A stretch of DNA of 64,000 bases, from the NCBI RefSeq assembly GCF_002931055.1, contig NZ_PSXX01000004.1, forward strand, positions 124,001-188,000, in the 5' to 3' direction. Positions 16,685 to 24,618 of the stretch are shown here, piece after piece (within the stretch, counting starts at the first letter, position 1; every line of letters starts with the position of its first letter). The position numbers and the translations under genes were made by a program. Under the pieces are notes generated by a model. The model did no database searches, had not been told where the DNA came from, and worked only from the letters and a program-made list of their open reading frames with translations. The DNA comes from Pseudoclavibacter sp. AY1H1. Its GTDB lineage: Bacteria; Actinomycetota; Actinomycetes; Actinomycetales; Microbacteriaceae.

Positions 16685-18088
16685 TCAGCTGCGGTCGGCG
16701 CTCGGCACCTCGAGACTGCGGGTGCTCTCGTCGTCGCCGACCTCGTCCTCCGCGCGGATCTGCGCGGGCAGACGGCGGAAGCCCTTCGTCAGGAAGCCGA
16801 GGTAGATCACCCCGATGATCAGCCAGGTGATGCCGAGCATCTTCGCTGAGGAATCGATGCTCACCCAGAGGGCGACATTGGTGGCGACGCCGATCAGCGG
16901 GAGGACGAGGTAGCGCACCACATCCATCCCCGAACGCCGGCGCTGGCGAACGAAGTAGTGGTTGATCACGGCGATGTTGACCATGATGAAGCCGGTGATG
17001 GCGCCGAAGCTCGTGAGCGAGGTCGCGCCGAGGAGGTTGTCGGTGAAGAACACGGCACCGAGCGCCGCGACGGAGACGAGCACGATGTTGTTGACCGGGG
17101 TTCCGAACCGCGGCGAGAGCTTGCCGAAGAACCGCTTCGGGAGCAGACCGTCGCGCCCCATGCCGTAGAGCACGCGGGAGACGGCGGCGACGGCCGCCAT
17201 CGCGCAGAGGATGCTCGCGGCCTGATCGGCGACGAAGAACGTGATGTTCAGTGCTTCTCCCCCGATCCGGGGCAGGAGCTCGAAGATGCCGGTATCCGGA
17301 TCCTCGAACTCCGCGTACCCGGTGGGCCAGGCGATCTGCAGGAAGTAGGCGATCGTCGCGAAGCCGAGGCCCGCGCCGATGCACATGATCAGGATCGCTC
17401 GCGGGATCGTGACGGTCGGCGCGTGGGTCTCCTCCGCGAGCGTGGAGACGGCGTCGAAGCCGAGGAAGGAGACGGCGAGGATCGAAGCCGCCCACATCAC
17501 GTTGCCGAAGTTGAACGTCTCGGGGTTGTAGATCGCCTCCGGCACGAAGAGGCCGCCAGCTCCGCCGCCCTGCAGGACGTAGCTCGTGATGAGGCCGATG
17601 AGCACAACCGCGAAGATGATCTGCGCGGAGACGACGGCGATGTTGAGTCGGCCGGAGACCCGTGCTCCGAGGATGTTCATGAACGCGCCGAAACCGGCCG
17701 CGAGCAGCACCCAGATGGCGGTCGGAATGGCGGGAACGTACTCCTCCATGTAGATCCCGAACAGCAGGTAGCAGATCATCGGGAGCAGCATGTAGTCGAG
17801 TAGGAACACCCAGCCGGTCGCGAAGCCGAGGTAGGGATGCACGCTCTTCTGCACGTAGGTATACGCGGACCCGGCGACCGGGAAGGCCTTCACCATCTGC
17901 GCATACGAGTACGCGGTGAAGAACATGACGACCAGCGTCACGAGGTACGCGAGGGCCATCATGCCCCCGCTGAGCTCGGTGGCGATGCCGTAGAAGTTGA
18001 AGATGGCCGTCGGGGCGAGGTAGGCAAGCCCGAACGCCAGGAGGTGACGCAGCTTGAGTGATCGAACGAACTGGGTGGCTTGACTCAC
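16685..18088 (-). CDS. APC-superfamily amino acid/amine permease
   Basis: The 467-residue protein has about 12 membrane segments. Typical APC motifs are present: LAYLAPTAIFNFYGI in TM1, AYSYAQMVKAFPVAGSAYTYV in TM2, and SFLGFDAVSTLAEET near residue 215. It should be a cytoplasmic-membrane importer of an amino acid, polyamine or similar nitrogen compound. The GTG start at 18088 is preceded by AGAGGAG with good spacing; a longer frame from 18175 lacks this. It is divergent from the amidohydrolase gene, suggesting uptake of the compound that the hydrolase attacks. Confidence 0.9.
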   Translation of the reverse strand: MSQATQFVRSLKLRHLLAFGLAYLAPTAIFNFYGIATELSGGMMALAYLVTLVVMFFTAYSYAQMVKAFPVAGSAYTYVQKSVHPYLGFATGWVFLLDYMLLPMICYLLFGIYMEEYVPAIPTAIWVLLAAGFGAFMNILGARVSGRLNIAVVSAQIIFAVVLIGLITSYVLQGGGAGGLFVPEAIYNPETFNFGNVMWAASILAVSFLGFDAVSTLAEETHAPTVTIPRAILIMCIGAGLGFATIAYFLQIAWPTGYAEFEDPDTGIFELLPRIGGEALNITFFVADQAASILCAMAAVAAVSRVLYGMGRDGLLPKRFFGKLSPRFGTPVNNIVLVSVAALGAVFFTDNLLGATSLTSFGAITGFIMVNIAVINHYFVRQRRRSGMDVVRYLVLPLIGVATNVALWVSIDSSAKMLGITWLIIGVIYLGFLTKGFRRLPAQIRAEDEVGDDESTRSLEVPSADRS

Positions 18089-18137
18089 GGGTGCTCCTCT
18101 GGGGGTCTCCGTCGACTGCACTGTCGCGTGGAGTGGG

Positions 18138-18182
18138 GCACGAATCGTGCCCTCTGGCGAATAGATTACCAACATTGCTAAT
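18138..18182. promoter_or_regulatory. Divergent promoter region with two inverted repeats
   Basis: Between the permease and amidohydrolase starts lie a perfect palindrome GCACGA-A-TCGTGC (18138-18150) and a TetR-size dyad ATTACCAA-CA-TTGCTAAT (18165-18182, 7 of 8 pairs) in a locally AT-rich stretch. Either could be bound by the nearby TetR regulator at 16079 and control both genes. Confidence 0.5.
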
Positions 18183-18238
18183 TTATGCCAGACTGCATTT
18201 CCAAGTTGTTACGTCTCTACCCGCAAGGAGCGCTCATC

Positions 18239-19924
18239 GTGGACCTGATCCTGACGAACGGCAGATTCTTCACCGCCGACGAGGCCGCTCCGTGGGCGAA
18301 CGGAGCGGTCATCCGTGACGGCCGGATCGCGCAGATGCTCAGGGAGGAGGACTCGCTGGCCCTCCCAGCCGAGGGGCTTCCCAGCTACGACCTGGGCGGA
18401 CGACTCGTGCTGCCCGGCCTGATCGACGCCCACACGCATCCCAGCGGCGTCGCGAAGAGCGCCTGGCACGTTTCCCTCCCGCAGACGGACGACGTGGACG
18501 CGATCCTCGCCTTCATCCGCGAACACGGCGAGCGGCACCCCAAGGAGGAGGCGCCCTACCTGTTCTTCGAGTACTACCCGAGCACGCTGTTCGCGGGAAG
18601 CGCCCCGACGAAGGAGCTCCTCGACTCGGCGATCAGCGACCGCCCCGTGCTCTGCCAGGACTTCAGCGACCACGCGCACTGGGTCAACTCGAAGATGCTC
18701 GAGCTGCTCGAGGTCGACGAGCACACGCCAGACCCCGTGCCTGGCCTCGAGATGTTCGTCCGTGACGCACACGGCGTGCCGACTGGTCACATCCTCGAGT
18801 TCGCGCACCTCCGCTTCATCGACCGCCTGTACGACTCCATCGGGTGGCGCCCACCAGAGGAGCTGACCGCCGAGAGCCTGAAGCCGTTCTTCGAGTTCAT
18901 GACCCGGCACGGTGTCACGTCCCTCTTCGAGGCGCTCATCGAGGACGAGGATGTGCTCCCCGCACTCCGCGAGCTCCACCGACGCGGGGAGCTGCACACC
19001 AGGTACGAAGGCGCGGTTCGGTTCCGGACCCTCGCCGACCTTCCCGACGCGATCGAGCGAGCCCAGCGCCTCGACCGCGAGCACGGCACGGATCACATCC
19101 GCGTGCGAACGCTCAAGCTCTTCCTCGACGGCACGAACGAGAGCGGGAACAGCGCGGTCCTCGCTCCGCTGGTCCACGACGACTCCGGCAGTCTCGGCGA
19201 GATGCAGATCGAGACCGACGAGCTTGTGAGCTGCCTGCTGCTGGCGAACGAGGCGGAGATCGACGTGCACATCCACATGGTCGGCGACCGCGCCTTCCGG
19301 GCTGGATGCGATGCCGTCGCGGCCACCAAGGAGTCGCTCGCCGGGACAGGCGGTGCCTGGCGGACGCAGGTGACGTTCGCGCACTGCGAGCTCATCGACC
19401 CGGCCGACATGCACCGGCCGGCCGAGCTCGGCATCATCGTGAACTGGACGAACCACTGGTCGGCGGGGTACTTCGGTGAAGAAGCGAAGAGCTACCTCGG
19501 GGACGAGCGATGGAATCGGATGTACGACTTCCGGGGCGTCCTGCAGGCCGGCACCTCGATGACCTTCGCGAGCGACGTCGTGACGAACTTCGAGCTCCAC
19601 CGGGGAAACCCGTTCTTCGGCATGCAGGTGGCCGCGACGCGGGTCGACCCTGAGCTGCCCCTCGACCCCGACCGCTACCCGGGGAGCATCCGGCCGAGCC
19701 GCGAATCGCGCTTCGAGGTCACCGCGCTCCTGCGCGGGCACACCATCGAAGCGGCTCGACAGCTCCGGATCGATGACAGAGTCGGGTCCCTCGAGGTCGG
19801 GAAGGACGCGAACCTCGTCGTCCTCGACCGGGACCTCTTCGACGTGGAGCTCGACCAGCTCGGACAGGTGAGCCCGTCGGCGGTCCTGTTCGAAGGAGAG
19901 CTGGCCTTCGGCTCGCTCACCTAG
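18239..19924 (+). CDS. YtcJ-type metal-dependent amidohydrolase (Amidohydro_3)
   Basis: The 561-residue protein begins VDLILTNGRFFTADEAAPWA and has the metal-binding motif DAHTHPSG near residue 78. Further motifs are VDVHIHMVGDRA, TFAHCEL, the late Asp in TFASDVVTNFEL, and the closing VGSLEVGKDANLVVLDRD typical of amidohydrolases of the YtcJ family. It hydrolyses an amide, lactam or similar bond of a small molecule; the substrate is unknown. The GTG at 18239 follows AAGGAG by 8 nt and was preferred to the ATG at 18185. Divergent pairing with an APC permease suggests a small uptake-and-hydrolysis module for a nitrogen compound. Confidence 0.88.
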   Translation: MDLILTNGRFFTADEAAPWANGAVIRDGRIAQMLREEDSLALPAEGLPSYDLGGRLVLPGLIDAHTHPSGVAKSAWHVSLPQTDDVDAILAFIREHGERHPKEEAPYLFFEYYPSTLFAGSAPTKELLDSAISDRPVLCQDFSDHAHWVNSKMLELLEVDEHTPDPVPGLEMFVRDAHGVPTGHILEFAHLRFIDRLYDSIGWRPPEELTAESLKPFFEFMTRHGVTSLFEALIEDEDVLPALRELHRRGELHTRYEGAVRFRTLADLPDAIERAQRLDREHGTDHIRVRTLKLFLDGTNESGNSAVLAPLVHDDSGSLGEMQIETDELVSCLLLANEAEIDVHIHMVGDRAFRAGCDAVAATKESLAGTGGAWRTQVTFAHCELIDPADMHRPAELGIIVNWTNHWSAGYFGEEAKSYLGDERWNRMYDFRGVLQAGTSMTFASDVVTNFELHRGNPFFGMQVAATRVDPELPLDPDRYPGSIRPSRESRFEVTALLRGHTIEAARQLRIDDRVGSLEVGKDANLVVLDRDLFDVELDQLGQVSPSAVLFEGELAFGSLT

Positions 19925-19953
19925 ACCGACGGCGGTCTCCGTCCGCGAAGTCC

Positions 19954-20148
19954 TCAGCGAGATGTGCGCTTCGGAACGAGCAGAGTGATGAGGAGAACGG
20001 CGAGACCTGCGCCTCCGGCGACGAACCCCGCCATCTGGAGTATCCCGGCACCGATGTTCGCATCGAGTGCCGTCGGGTCGGTGATGAGGACCGCCGAGGC
20101 GAGCGCGATGAATCCGATGGCAAGAAGAATCGTTCCGAGAAGTCGCAT
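19954..20148 (-). CDS. Small two-helix membrane protein, unknown function
   Basis: The 64-residue protein consists of two hydrophobic helices (LLGTILLAIGFIALASAVLI and LQMAGFVAGGAGLAVLLITL) joined by a short polar loop, with a basic C-terminus PKRTSR. AAAGGAA lies at good spacing before the ATG, supporting a real gene. It sits just after the response regulator stop, transcribed in the same direction with 54 bp between. It might therefore be expressed with the two-component system, but no function is recognised. Confidence 0.65.
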   Translation of the reverse strand: MRLLGTILLAIGFIALASAVLITDPTALDANIGAGILQMAGFVAGGAGLAVLLITLLVPKRTSR

Positions 20149-20202
20149 GCAGTGTTCCTTTGGTTGAAGCGCGGTTGGGTGTGGTCGTGATGTGTGTCCG
20201 GC

Positions 20203-20886
20203 TCAGCCCTCGTGGAGCGTGTACCCGACCCCGTAGACGGTGAGGAGCCTCGACGGCGTCTGCGGATCGGCCTCGATCTTGGCCCGGAGGTTCTTCACGT
20301 GGGTGTCGATCGTGCGGCCTCCGATCCAGCGATCTGTGCCATGCAGGCGGTCGAGCAGGCGGGCGCGGCTGAGGACGATACCGGGGTGCAGGGCGAACTC
20401 CTCGAGCAGGTCGAACTCCGCGCGGGTGAGGTCGAGGAGCCGATCGGAGAGGGTGGCTCGACGCCGCTCCGGGTCGATCTCCAGGTCGCCGACGGCGACG
20501 ACCCTCGTGGCCGGCGCCGTGCGGTGGACTCGCCGCAGAAGCGCGCGGACTCGGGCGACGAGCTCGCGCGGGCTGTACGGCTTGGCGAGGTAGTCATCGG
20601 CGCCGAGCTCGAGCCCGAGGAGCAGATCGTTCTCCGTGGAGCGTGCGGTGAGCAGGAGTATCGGGAGCTCGAACTGCTCCTCGCGCAGCGTGCGGCAGAC
20701 GGTGAGGCCGTCGGCCCCGGGGAGCATCACGTCGAGGACAAGCAGGTCGGGCGCAGAGCGACGCACCTCGGAGAGCGCTTCGGCGCCGTCGGCCAGCACC
20801 GTCACGTCATGCCCCTCGCGTTCGAGGTAACGGCGGACGAGCTCGGACTGCAGCGCATCGTCCTCGACGATCAAGACTCTGGTCAC
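20203..20886 (-). CDS. OmpR-family response regulator
   Basis: The 227-residue protein has a receiver domain with acidic pocket EDD (residues 8-10), phospho-acceptor Asp52 in LLVLDVMLPG, Thr in LLTARS and Lys in YLAKPYSP. A winged-helix output domain follows (LTRAEFDLLEEFALHPGIVLSRARLLDRL, RTIDTHVKNLRAKIE, VYGVGYTL). It is divergent from a lipoprotein/efflux operon, and the matching sensor kinase gene lies at the other end of that operon. The start is GTG at 20886. Direct CTCACA repeats in the shared promoter are candidate binding sites. Confidence 0.93.
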   Translation of the reverse strand: MTRVLIVEDDALQSELVRRYLEREGHDVTVLADGAEALSEVRRSAPDLLVLDVMLPGADGLTVCRTLREEQFELPILLLTARSTENDLLLGLELGADDYLAKPYSPRELVARVRALLRRVHRTAPATRVVAVGDLEIDPERRRATLSDRLLDLTRAEFDLLEEFALHPGIVLSRARLLDRLHGTDRWIGGRTIDTHVKNLRAKIEADPQTPSRLLTVYGVGYTLHEG

Positions 20887-20937
20887 GACCCAACCCTAAG
20901 CACGCGTCCGCCATGCGGTCTGGCTCTGCACTGAACG

Positions 20938-20987
20938 CTCACAAGTCCCTCACATCCGAGGACGAGCGTGGGTCACGGCCGCTCACG
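20938..20987 (+). promoter_or_regulatory. CTCACA direct repeats, candidate response-regulator site
   Basis: CTCACA occurs at 20938-20943 and 20949-20954, exactly 11 bp apart. CTCACG follows at 20982-20987 before the lipoprotein gene. Direct hexamers one helical turn apart are the usual OmpR/PhoP-family binding layout. The position fits control of the efflux operon by the divergent regulator. Confidence 0.45.
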
Positions 20988-21002
20988 ACACGAGGAGGAC
21001 TC

Positions 21003-21623
21003 ATGCTCCGCATCACCCACCGATCCCTGACCGCCGCAGCAGGCGCCATCGCGCTCGTCGGAGTGCTCGCCGCGTGCTCCGCACCCTCAGCCGACCAGAG
21101 CCCTGAGGGTGACACCGGCATCGCGACGTTGGAGACGGCCGCTCCGGCCCCGACCGAGGCAGCCGATGCGCTCATCGCGGAGTACGGCGAGCCGGTGCGC
21201 CTGCGTCTCGACATGTCGGACGAAGAGGAGGCGGACGCCTGGAAGGCGCGGGATCGCTGCCTCGAAGACCACACCGATGCACCGCAGGACGCCCCCGTGG
21301 GCGGCGGCGGAGACTCGGTCAGCGCCAGCGACGGTGGGGATCCGGTGAAGGCCGCCGAGGCCGAGGCTCTCTGCCTGCGCGTGGCGCCGCTGCCTCCGTG
21401 GGAGCTCGACGTGCAGAACCCGGATGCGCTGCGGTTCGCGCAGGGCGTGGTGGACTGCCTGCACGATCGCGGCGTCCGCGAGGTCGAGATCGCGGAGGCG
21501 GACCAGTTCGGCCGGATCAATATCGCCTTCGGCGGTGAGACGAACGATGCCACCTCGATCTCGCTTGGCATGCAGTACGTGGATGCCTGTGTGGCCTCCG
21601 AATCGGATGGGAGCGCTGCATGA
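21003..21623 (+). CDS. Lipoprotein of unknown function in the efflux operon
   Basis: The 206-residue protein has a signal peptide with lipobox LAAC at about residues 20-23, then a Pro/Thr/Ala linker and a soluble domain. That domain holds four further cysteines, in DRCLEDH, ALCLRV, VVDCLHD and VDACVAS. AGGAGG lies 4 nt before the ATG. No family is recognised. It is coupled by ATGA to the MacA-like gene and would sit on the outer face of the membrane near the transporter and the sensor kinase, so it may be an accessory binding or sensing protein. That role is inference. Confidence 0.8.
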   Translation: MLRITHRSLTAAAGAIALVGVLAACSAPSADQSPEGDTGIATLETAAPAPTEAADALIAEYGEPVRLRLDMSDEEEADAWKARDRCLEDHTDAPQDAPVGGGGDSVSASDGGDPVKAAEAEALCLRVAPLPPWELDVQNPDALRFAQGVVDCLHDRGVREVEIAEADQFGRINIAFGGETNDATSISLGMQYVDACVASESDGSAA

Positions 21624-22663
21624 CGAGAGGTCGTCGCCGCACCGCGCTCATCGTCGCGCTCGCGGTCTGCTCCGCGCTCGCCGCGGGCGCCGGCGGTGCC
21701 GCCCTGGTGCTCCGGCCCGCGAATGAGGCAGCCCCCGTGGAGGAGACAGCCGCGCCGTCCACCACGGTCGTCGAGCGTGGCGAGCTCGTGCAGACCGCTC
21801 GCCTCGACGGTGCCGTCGGCTTCGGCGCCGCGGCCCCCGTGACGACGAAGGCGGATGGCATCATCACCTGGCTGCCCGAGGCGGGCGAAGTCCTTGATCG
21901 GGGGTCGGTGGCCCTGCGCGCGAACGAGCGCCCGGTGCCCGTGCTCATCGGCGAGGTTCCGCTCTACCGCGCGATCGACAAGCCGAAGATGGAGGGGGCC
22001 GATGTCAGCATGGTCGCGTCGAACCTGATGGACCTCGGCTACCTGTATCCCAGCGACATCGACACGTTCGAGACGGGGAAGCACTTCAAGCAGGCAGTGC
22101 GGGACTGGCAGGAGTCGCTCGGCGTCGAGCGCACCGGCATCCTCGGACCCGCCGACGTGGTCGTCCTGAGCGCGTCGAGTCGCGTCGCCGCCGTGAGCGC
22201 CCGCCTCGGCGACACTGCGGCTGGCCAGCCATACACGGTGACGCTCACGAGGCGCGTCGTCGAGGCGTCCGTCCCGGCGCAGGACGCGGGGGTGATCGGC
22301 GCCGGTGCACGAGCCACGATCGAGCTGCCGGATGGACGCGTCGTCGACGGTTCCATCGACAGCGTGAACACGACCGGCGAGGGGGCCGAGGCGAAGGTCG
22401 ACGCAATCGTCGCGATCGACGATCAGGCCGCCCTCGACGGCGTCGACGCTGCCGCCGTGACCATCCGCATCGTCACCAGATCGGTGCAGGACGTGCTGAT
22501 CGTCCCCGTGGCCTCGCTTGTCGCCCTCGCCGAAGGCGGGTACGCCCTGCAGGACGACCGGGGCGGACTGCACGGCGTCGAGATCGGTCTGATCGCGGAC
22601 GACCGCGTCGAGGTCAGCGGCGAGGGAATCGACGCCGGCATGACGGTGGTGTCGGCACGATGA
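21620..22663 (+). CDS. MacA-like efflux accessory protein with peptidoglycan-binding domain
   Basis: The 347-residue protein has an N-terminal membrane anchor (ALIVALAVCSALAAGAGGAA). A region near residues 50-90 resembles the biotinyl-lipoyl-like part of membrane fusion proteins. A peptidoglycan-binding-like helical insert (VASNLMDLGYLYPSDIDTFE, KHFKQAVRDWQESLGV) lies near residues 130-175, and a beta-barrel C-terminal part carries VPVASLVALAEGGYAL. This architecture is common in Gram-positive MacAB-type exporters. It couples by ATGA to the genes on both sides. The substrate is unknown and could be a peptide antibiotic or envelope-damaging agent. Confidence 0.85.
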   Translation: MTRGRRRTALIVALAVCSALAAGAGGAALVLRPANEAAPVEETAAPSTTVVERGELVQTARLDGAVGFGAAAPVTTKADGIITWLPEAGEVLDRGSVALRANERPVPVLIGEVPLYRAIDKPKMEGADVSMVASNLMDLGYLYPSDIDTFETGKHFKQAVRDWQESLGVERTGILGPADVVVLSASSRVAAVSARLGDTAAGQPYTVTLTRRVVEASVPAQDAGVIGAGARATIELPDGRVVDGSIDSVNTTGEGAEAKVDAIVAIDDQAALDGVDAAAVTIRIVTRSVQDVLIVPVASLVALAEGGYALQDDRGGLHGVEIGLIADDRVEVSGEGIDAGMTVVSAR

Positions 22664-23382
22664 CGACGACGCCTGCACTCGAGCTCGAGCGAGTCAGCCG
22701 CATCCACCCCGGTGGAGTCGTCGCCCTCGACGACGTCTCGCTGCAGATCGACCCCGGTGAGCTCACCGCGATCGTCGGACGCTCCGGCGCCGGCAAGTCA
22801 ACGCTGCTCAACGTGCTCGGCACGCTCGACCGCCCCACGAGCGGTGCGGTTCGCATCGGCGGGACCGACACCCGAAATCTCACGGATCGTGCGCTCTCCA
22901 CCCTGCGGGGCAGCACGATCGGGTTCGTCTTCCAGGGCTTCCACCTGAGCGACGGCGTGACCGCCGAGCAGAACGTCATGATGGCGCTCCTCTACAGCGG
23001 CGTTCCGAGGCGAGCGCGCCGCGATCTCGCACGCGCGGCGCTCGAGCGCGTGGGGCTCGAGCACCGCATGGGGCACGCGGCGCAGGAGCTCTCCGGCGGC
23101 GAACGGCAGCGAGTCGCCATCGCCAGGGCGATCGTGACCGATCCGCTCGTCGTCCTCGCCGACGAACCGACCGGCGCCCTCGACACCGCGAACGGCGAAC
23201 GTGTGCTCAGCCTGCTCGAGCGGCTGCACGACGAGGGCACCACCGTCGTCGTCATCACCCACGACGTCGAGCTCGCCACGCGACTGCCGCGCCGTGTCGA
23301 GCTGAGCGACGGCCGCATCGTCGCCGACACGAACACCGCCACCACCACCGACGCCGGTACCGAGGCGGTGGAGCATGCGTGA
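22660..23382 (+). CDS. MacB/LolD-type ABC transporter ATP-binding protein
   Basis: The 240-residue ATPase has Walker A IVGRSGAGKSTLLN, Q-loop VFQGFHLSDGVTAEQNV, signature ELSGGERQRVAIARAI and Walker B VVLADEPTGALD, with switch His in VITHDVELATR. The LSDGVTAEQNV region and the GALD sequence are typical of the MacB/LolD export family. It energises the permease that follows, with which it overlaps by 8 bp. The operon order lipoprotein, accessory protein, ATPase, permease suggests an efflux or envelope-stress machine. Confidence 0.93.
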   Translation: MTTTPALELERVSRIHPGGVVALDDVSLQIDPGELTAIVGRSGAGKSTLLNVLGTLDRPTSGAVRIGGTDTRNLTDRALSTLRGSTIGFVFQGFHLSDGVTAEQNVMMALLYSGVPRRARRDLARAALERVGLEHRMGHAAQELSGGERQRVAIARAIVTDPLVVLADEPTGALDTANGERVLSLLERLHDEGTTVVVITHDVELATRLPRRVELSDGRIVADTNTATTTDAGTEAVEHA

Positions 23383-24562
23383 GCGCCGCAGACGCCTCGG
23401 CCTCCGAGACCTGCTCGAGGTGGGCACGGTCGGGCTTCGCACTCGGCCGCTGCGCGCCGTGCTCTCCACCATCGGCATCGCCATCGGCATCGCCACGCTG
23501 GTGACCGTCACCGCGGTGCCCGCGTCCTCGCAGGCCGCGCTCGACGAACAGCTCACCGCGCTCGGCGCGGACCTGCTGCGCGCCGACCCACGTGCAGGTG
23601 CCGACGGAGACCCCGTCCCGCTTCCGGCCGAGGCGCTCGGCATGCTGCAGCGCATCGGGGCCGTGACCGATGCCGCGACGGTCGGCAATGCCCACGCCCC
23701 CATTCGCAGCAACGAGCTCCGCGAGTACCCGGAGACCGGGCTGACGACGCTCGCCGTTCGCGGTGACCTCCCCGCGGTGCTCAGGGCGGAGGTGACCTCC
23801 GGTCGCTGGCTGGCAGAGAGCGACCTGCCCACAGCGGTGCTCGGCATCGACGCCGCTGAGCGGCTCGGCCTGTCCCAGCTCCCCGACCGTCCCGTCACGA
23901 TCGACGTCGGCGGCGTCGCGTTCACCGTCATCGGAGTGCTTTCCGCGACGCCGCTCTCCGGCGACCTGCAGTCAGCGGTCCTCGTCGACGATGCTGCGGC
24001 GCAGCGCTGGCTCGGCTTCGATGGCGCACCGACGGTCGCCTACGTCACCGGAGACGAGGCGTCGATCGAGGCGCTGCGTCCGGTCGTCGCCGCGACCCTC
24101 TCCCCGGGGGCGAGCGGGCTCGTGCAGGTGAGTCAGCCCTCGGCCGTCCTCGCCGCGAAGGACGCCGCCCGTTCCAACTTCGATGGGCTGTTCCTCGCGC
24201 TCGCCGCGGTCGCGCTCGTGATCGGCGGCATCGGCATCGCGAACACGATGTTCGTCTCCGTGCTCGAGCGTCGCCGGGAGATCGGCCTGCGACGCGCGCT
24301 CGGCGCACACCGCGGGCAGATCCGGGCCCAGTTCCTCCTGGAGGCGATCCTGCTCTGCGCGCTGGGCGGCGCATCCGGAGTGCCGCTCGGGCTGCTCGGC
24401 ACCGCAGCTTGGAGCGTCGTGCAGGGGTGGCCGCTGGTCGTTCCGGTGGAGACGATCGTGGCAGGTATGACAGCGGCGCTTGCGACAGGCGCAGTCGCCG
24501 GACTCGCCCCCTCGATCCGCGCCGCGCGACAGTCGCCGACGGCGGCCCTCGCCGCGACGTGA
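23375..24562 (+). CDS. MacB/FtsX-type ABC transporter permease
   Basis: The 395-residue protein has an N-terminal membrane helix (LRAVLSTIGIAIGIATLVTV) and a large extracytoplasmic MacB periplasmic-core-like domain (residues about 50-260). Three C-terminal helices include LFLALAAVALVIGGIGIANT, followed by VLERRREIGLRRALGAHRGQIRAQFL, the conserved coupling segment of FtsX-like permeases. It ends with a typical APSIRAARQSPTAALAAT tail. It is the channel partner of the preceding ATPase. The sensor kinase starts 56 bp later on the same strand and may be co-transcribed. Confidence 0.92.
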   Translation: MRERRRRLGLRDLLEVGTVGLRTRPLRAVLSTIGIAIGIATLVTVTAVPASSQAALDEQLTALGADLLRADPRAGADGDPVPLPAEALGMLQRIGAVTDAATVGNAHAPIRSNELREYPETGLTTLAVRGDLPAVLRAEVTSGRWLAESDLPTAVLGIDAAERLGLSQLPDRPVTIDVGGVAFTVIGVLSATPLSGDLQSAVLVDDAAAQRWLGFDGAPTVAYVTGDEASIEALRPVVAATLSPGASGLVQVSQPSAVLAAKDAARSNFDGLFLALAAVALVIGGIGIANTMFVSVLERRREIGLRRALGAHRGQIRAQFLLEAILLCALGGASGVPLGLLGTAAWSVVQGWPLVVPVETIVAGMTAALATGAVAGLAPSIRAARQSPTAALAAT

Positions 24563-24618
24563 GCAGGCAGGGCGTCGACCGTGCGCGGATACCATTCCGG
24601 GCGAACAGCGATGAGAGC

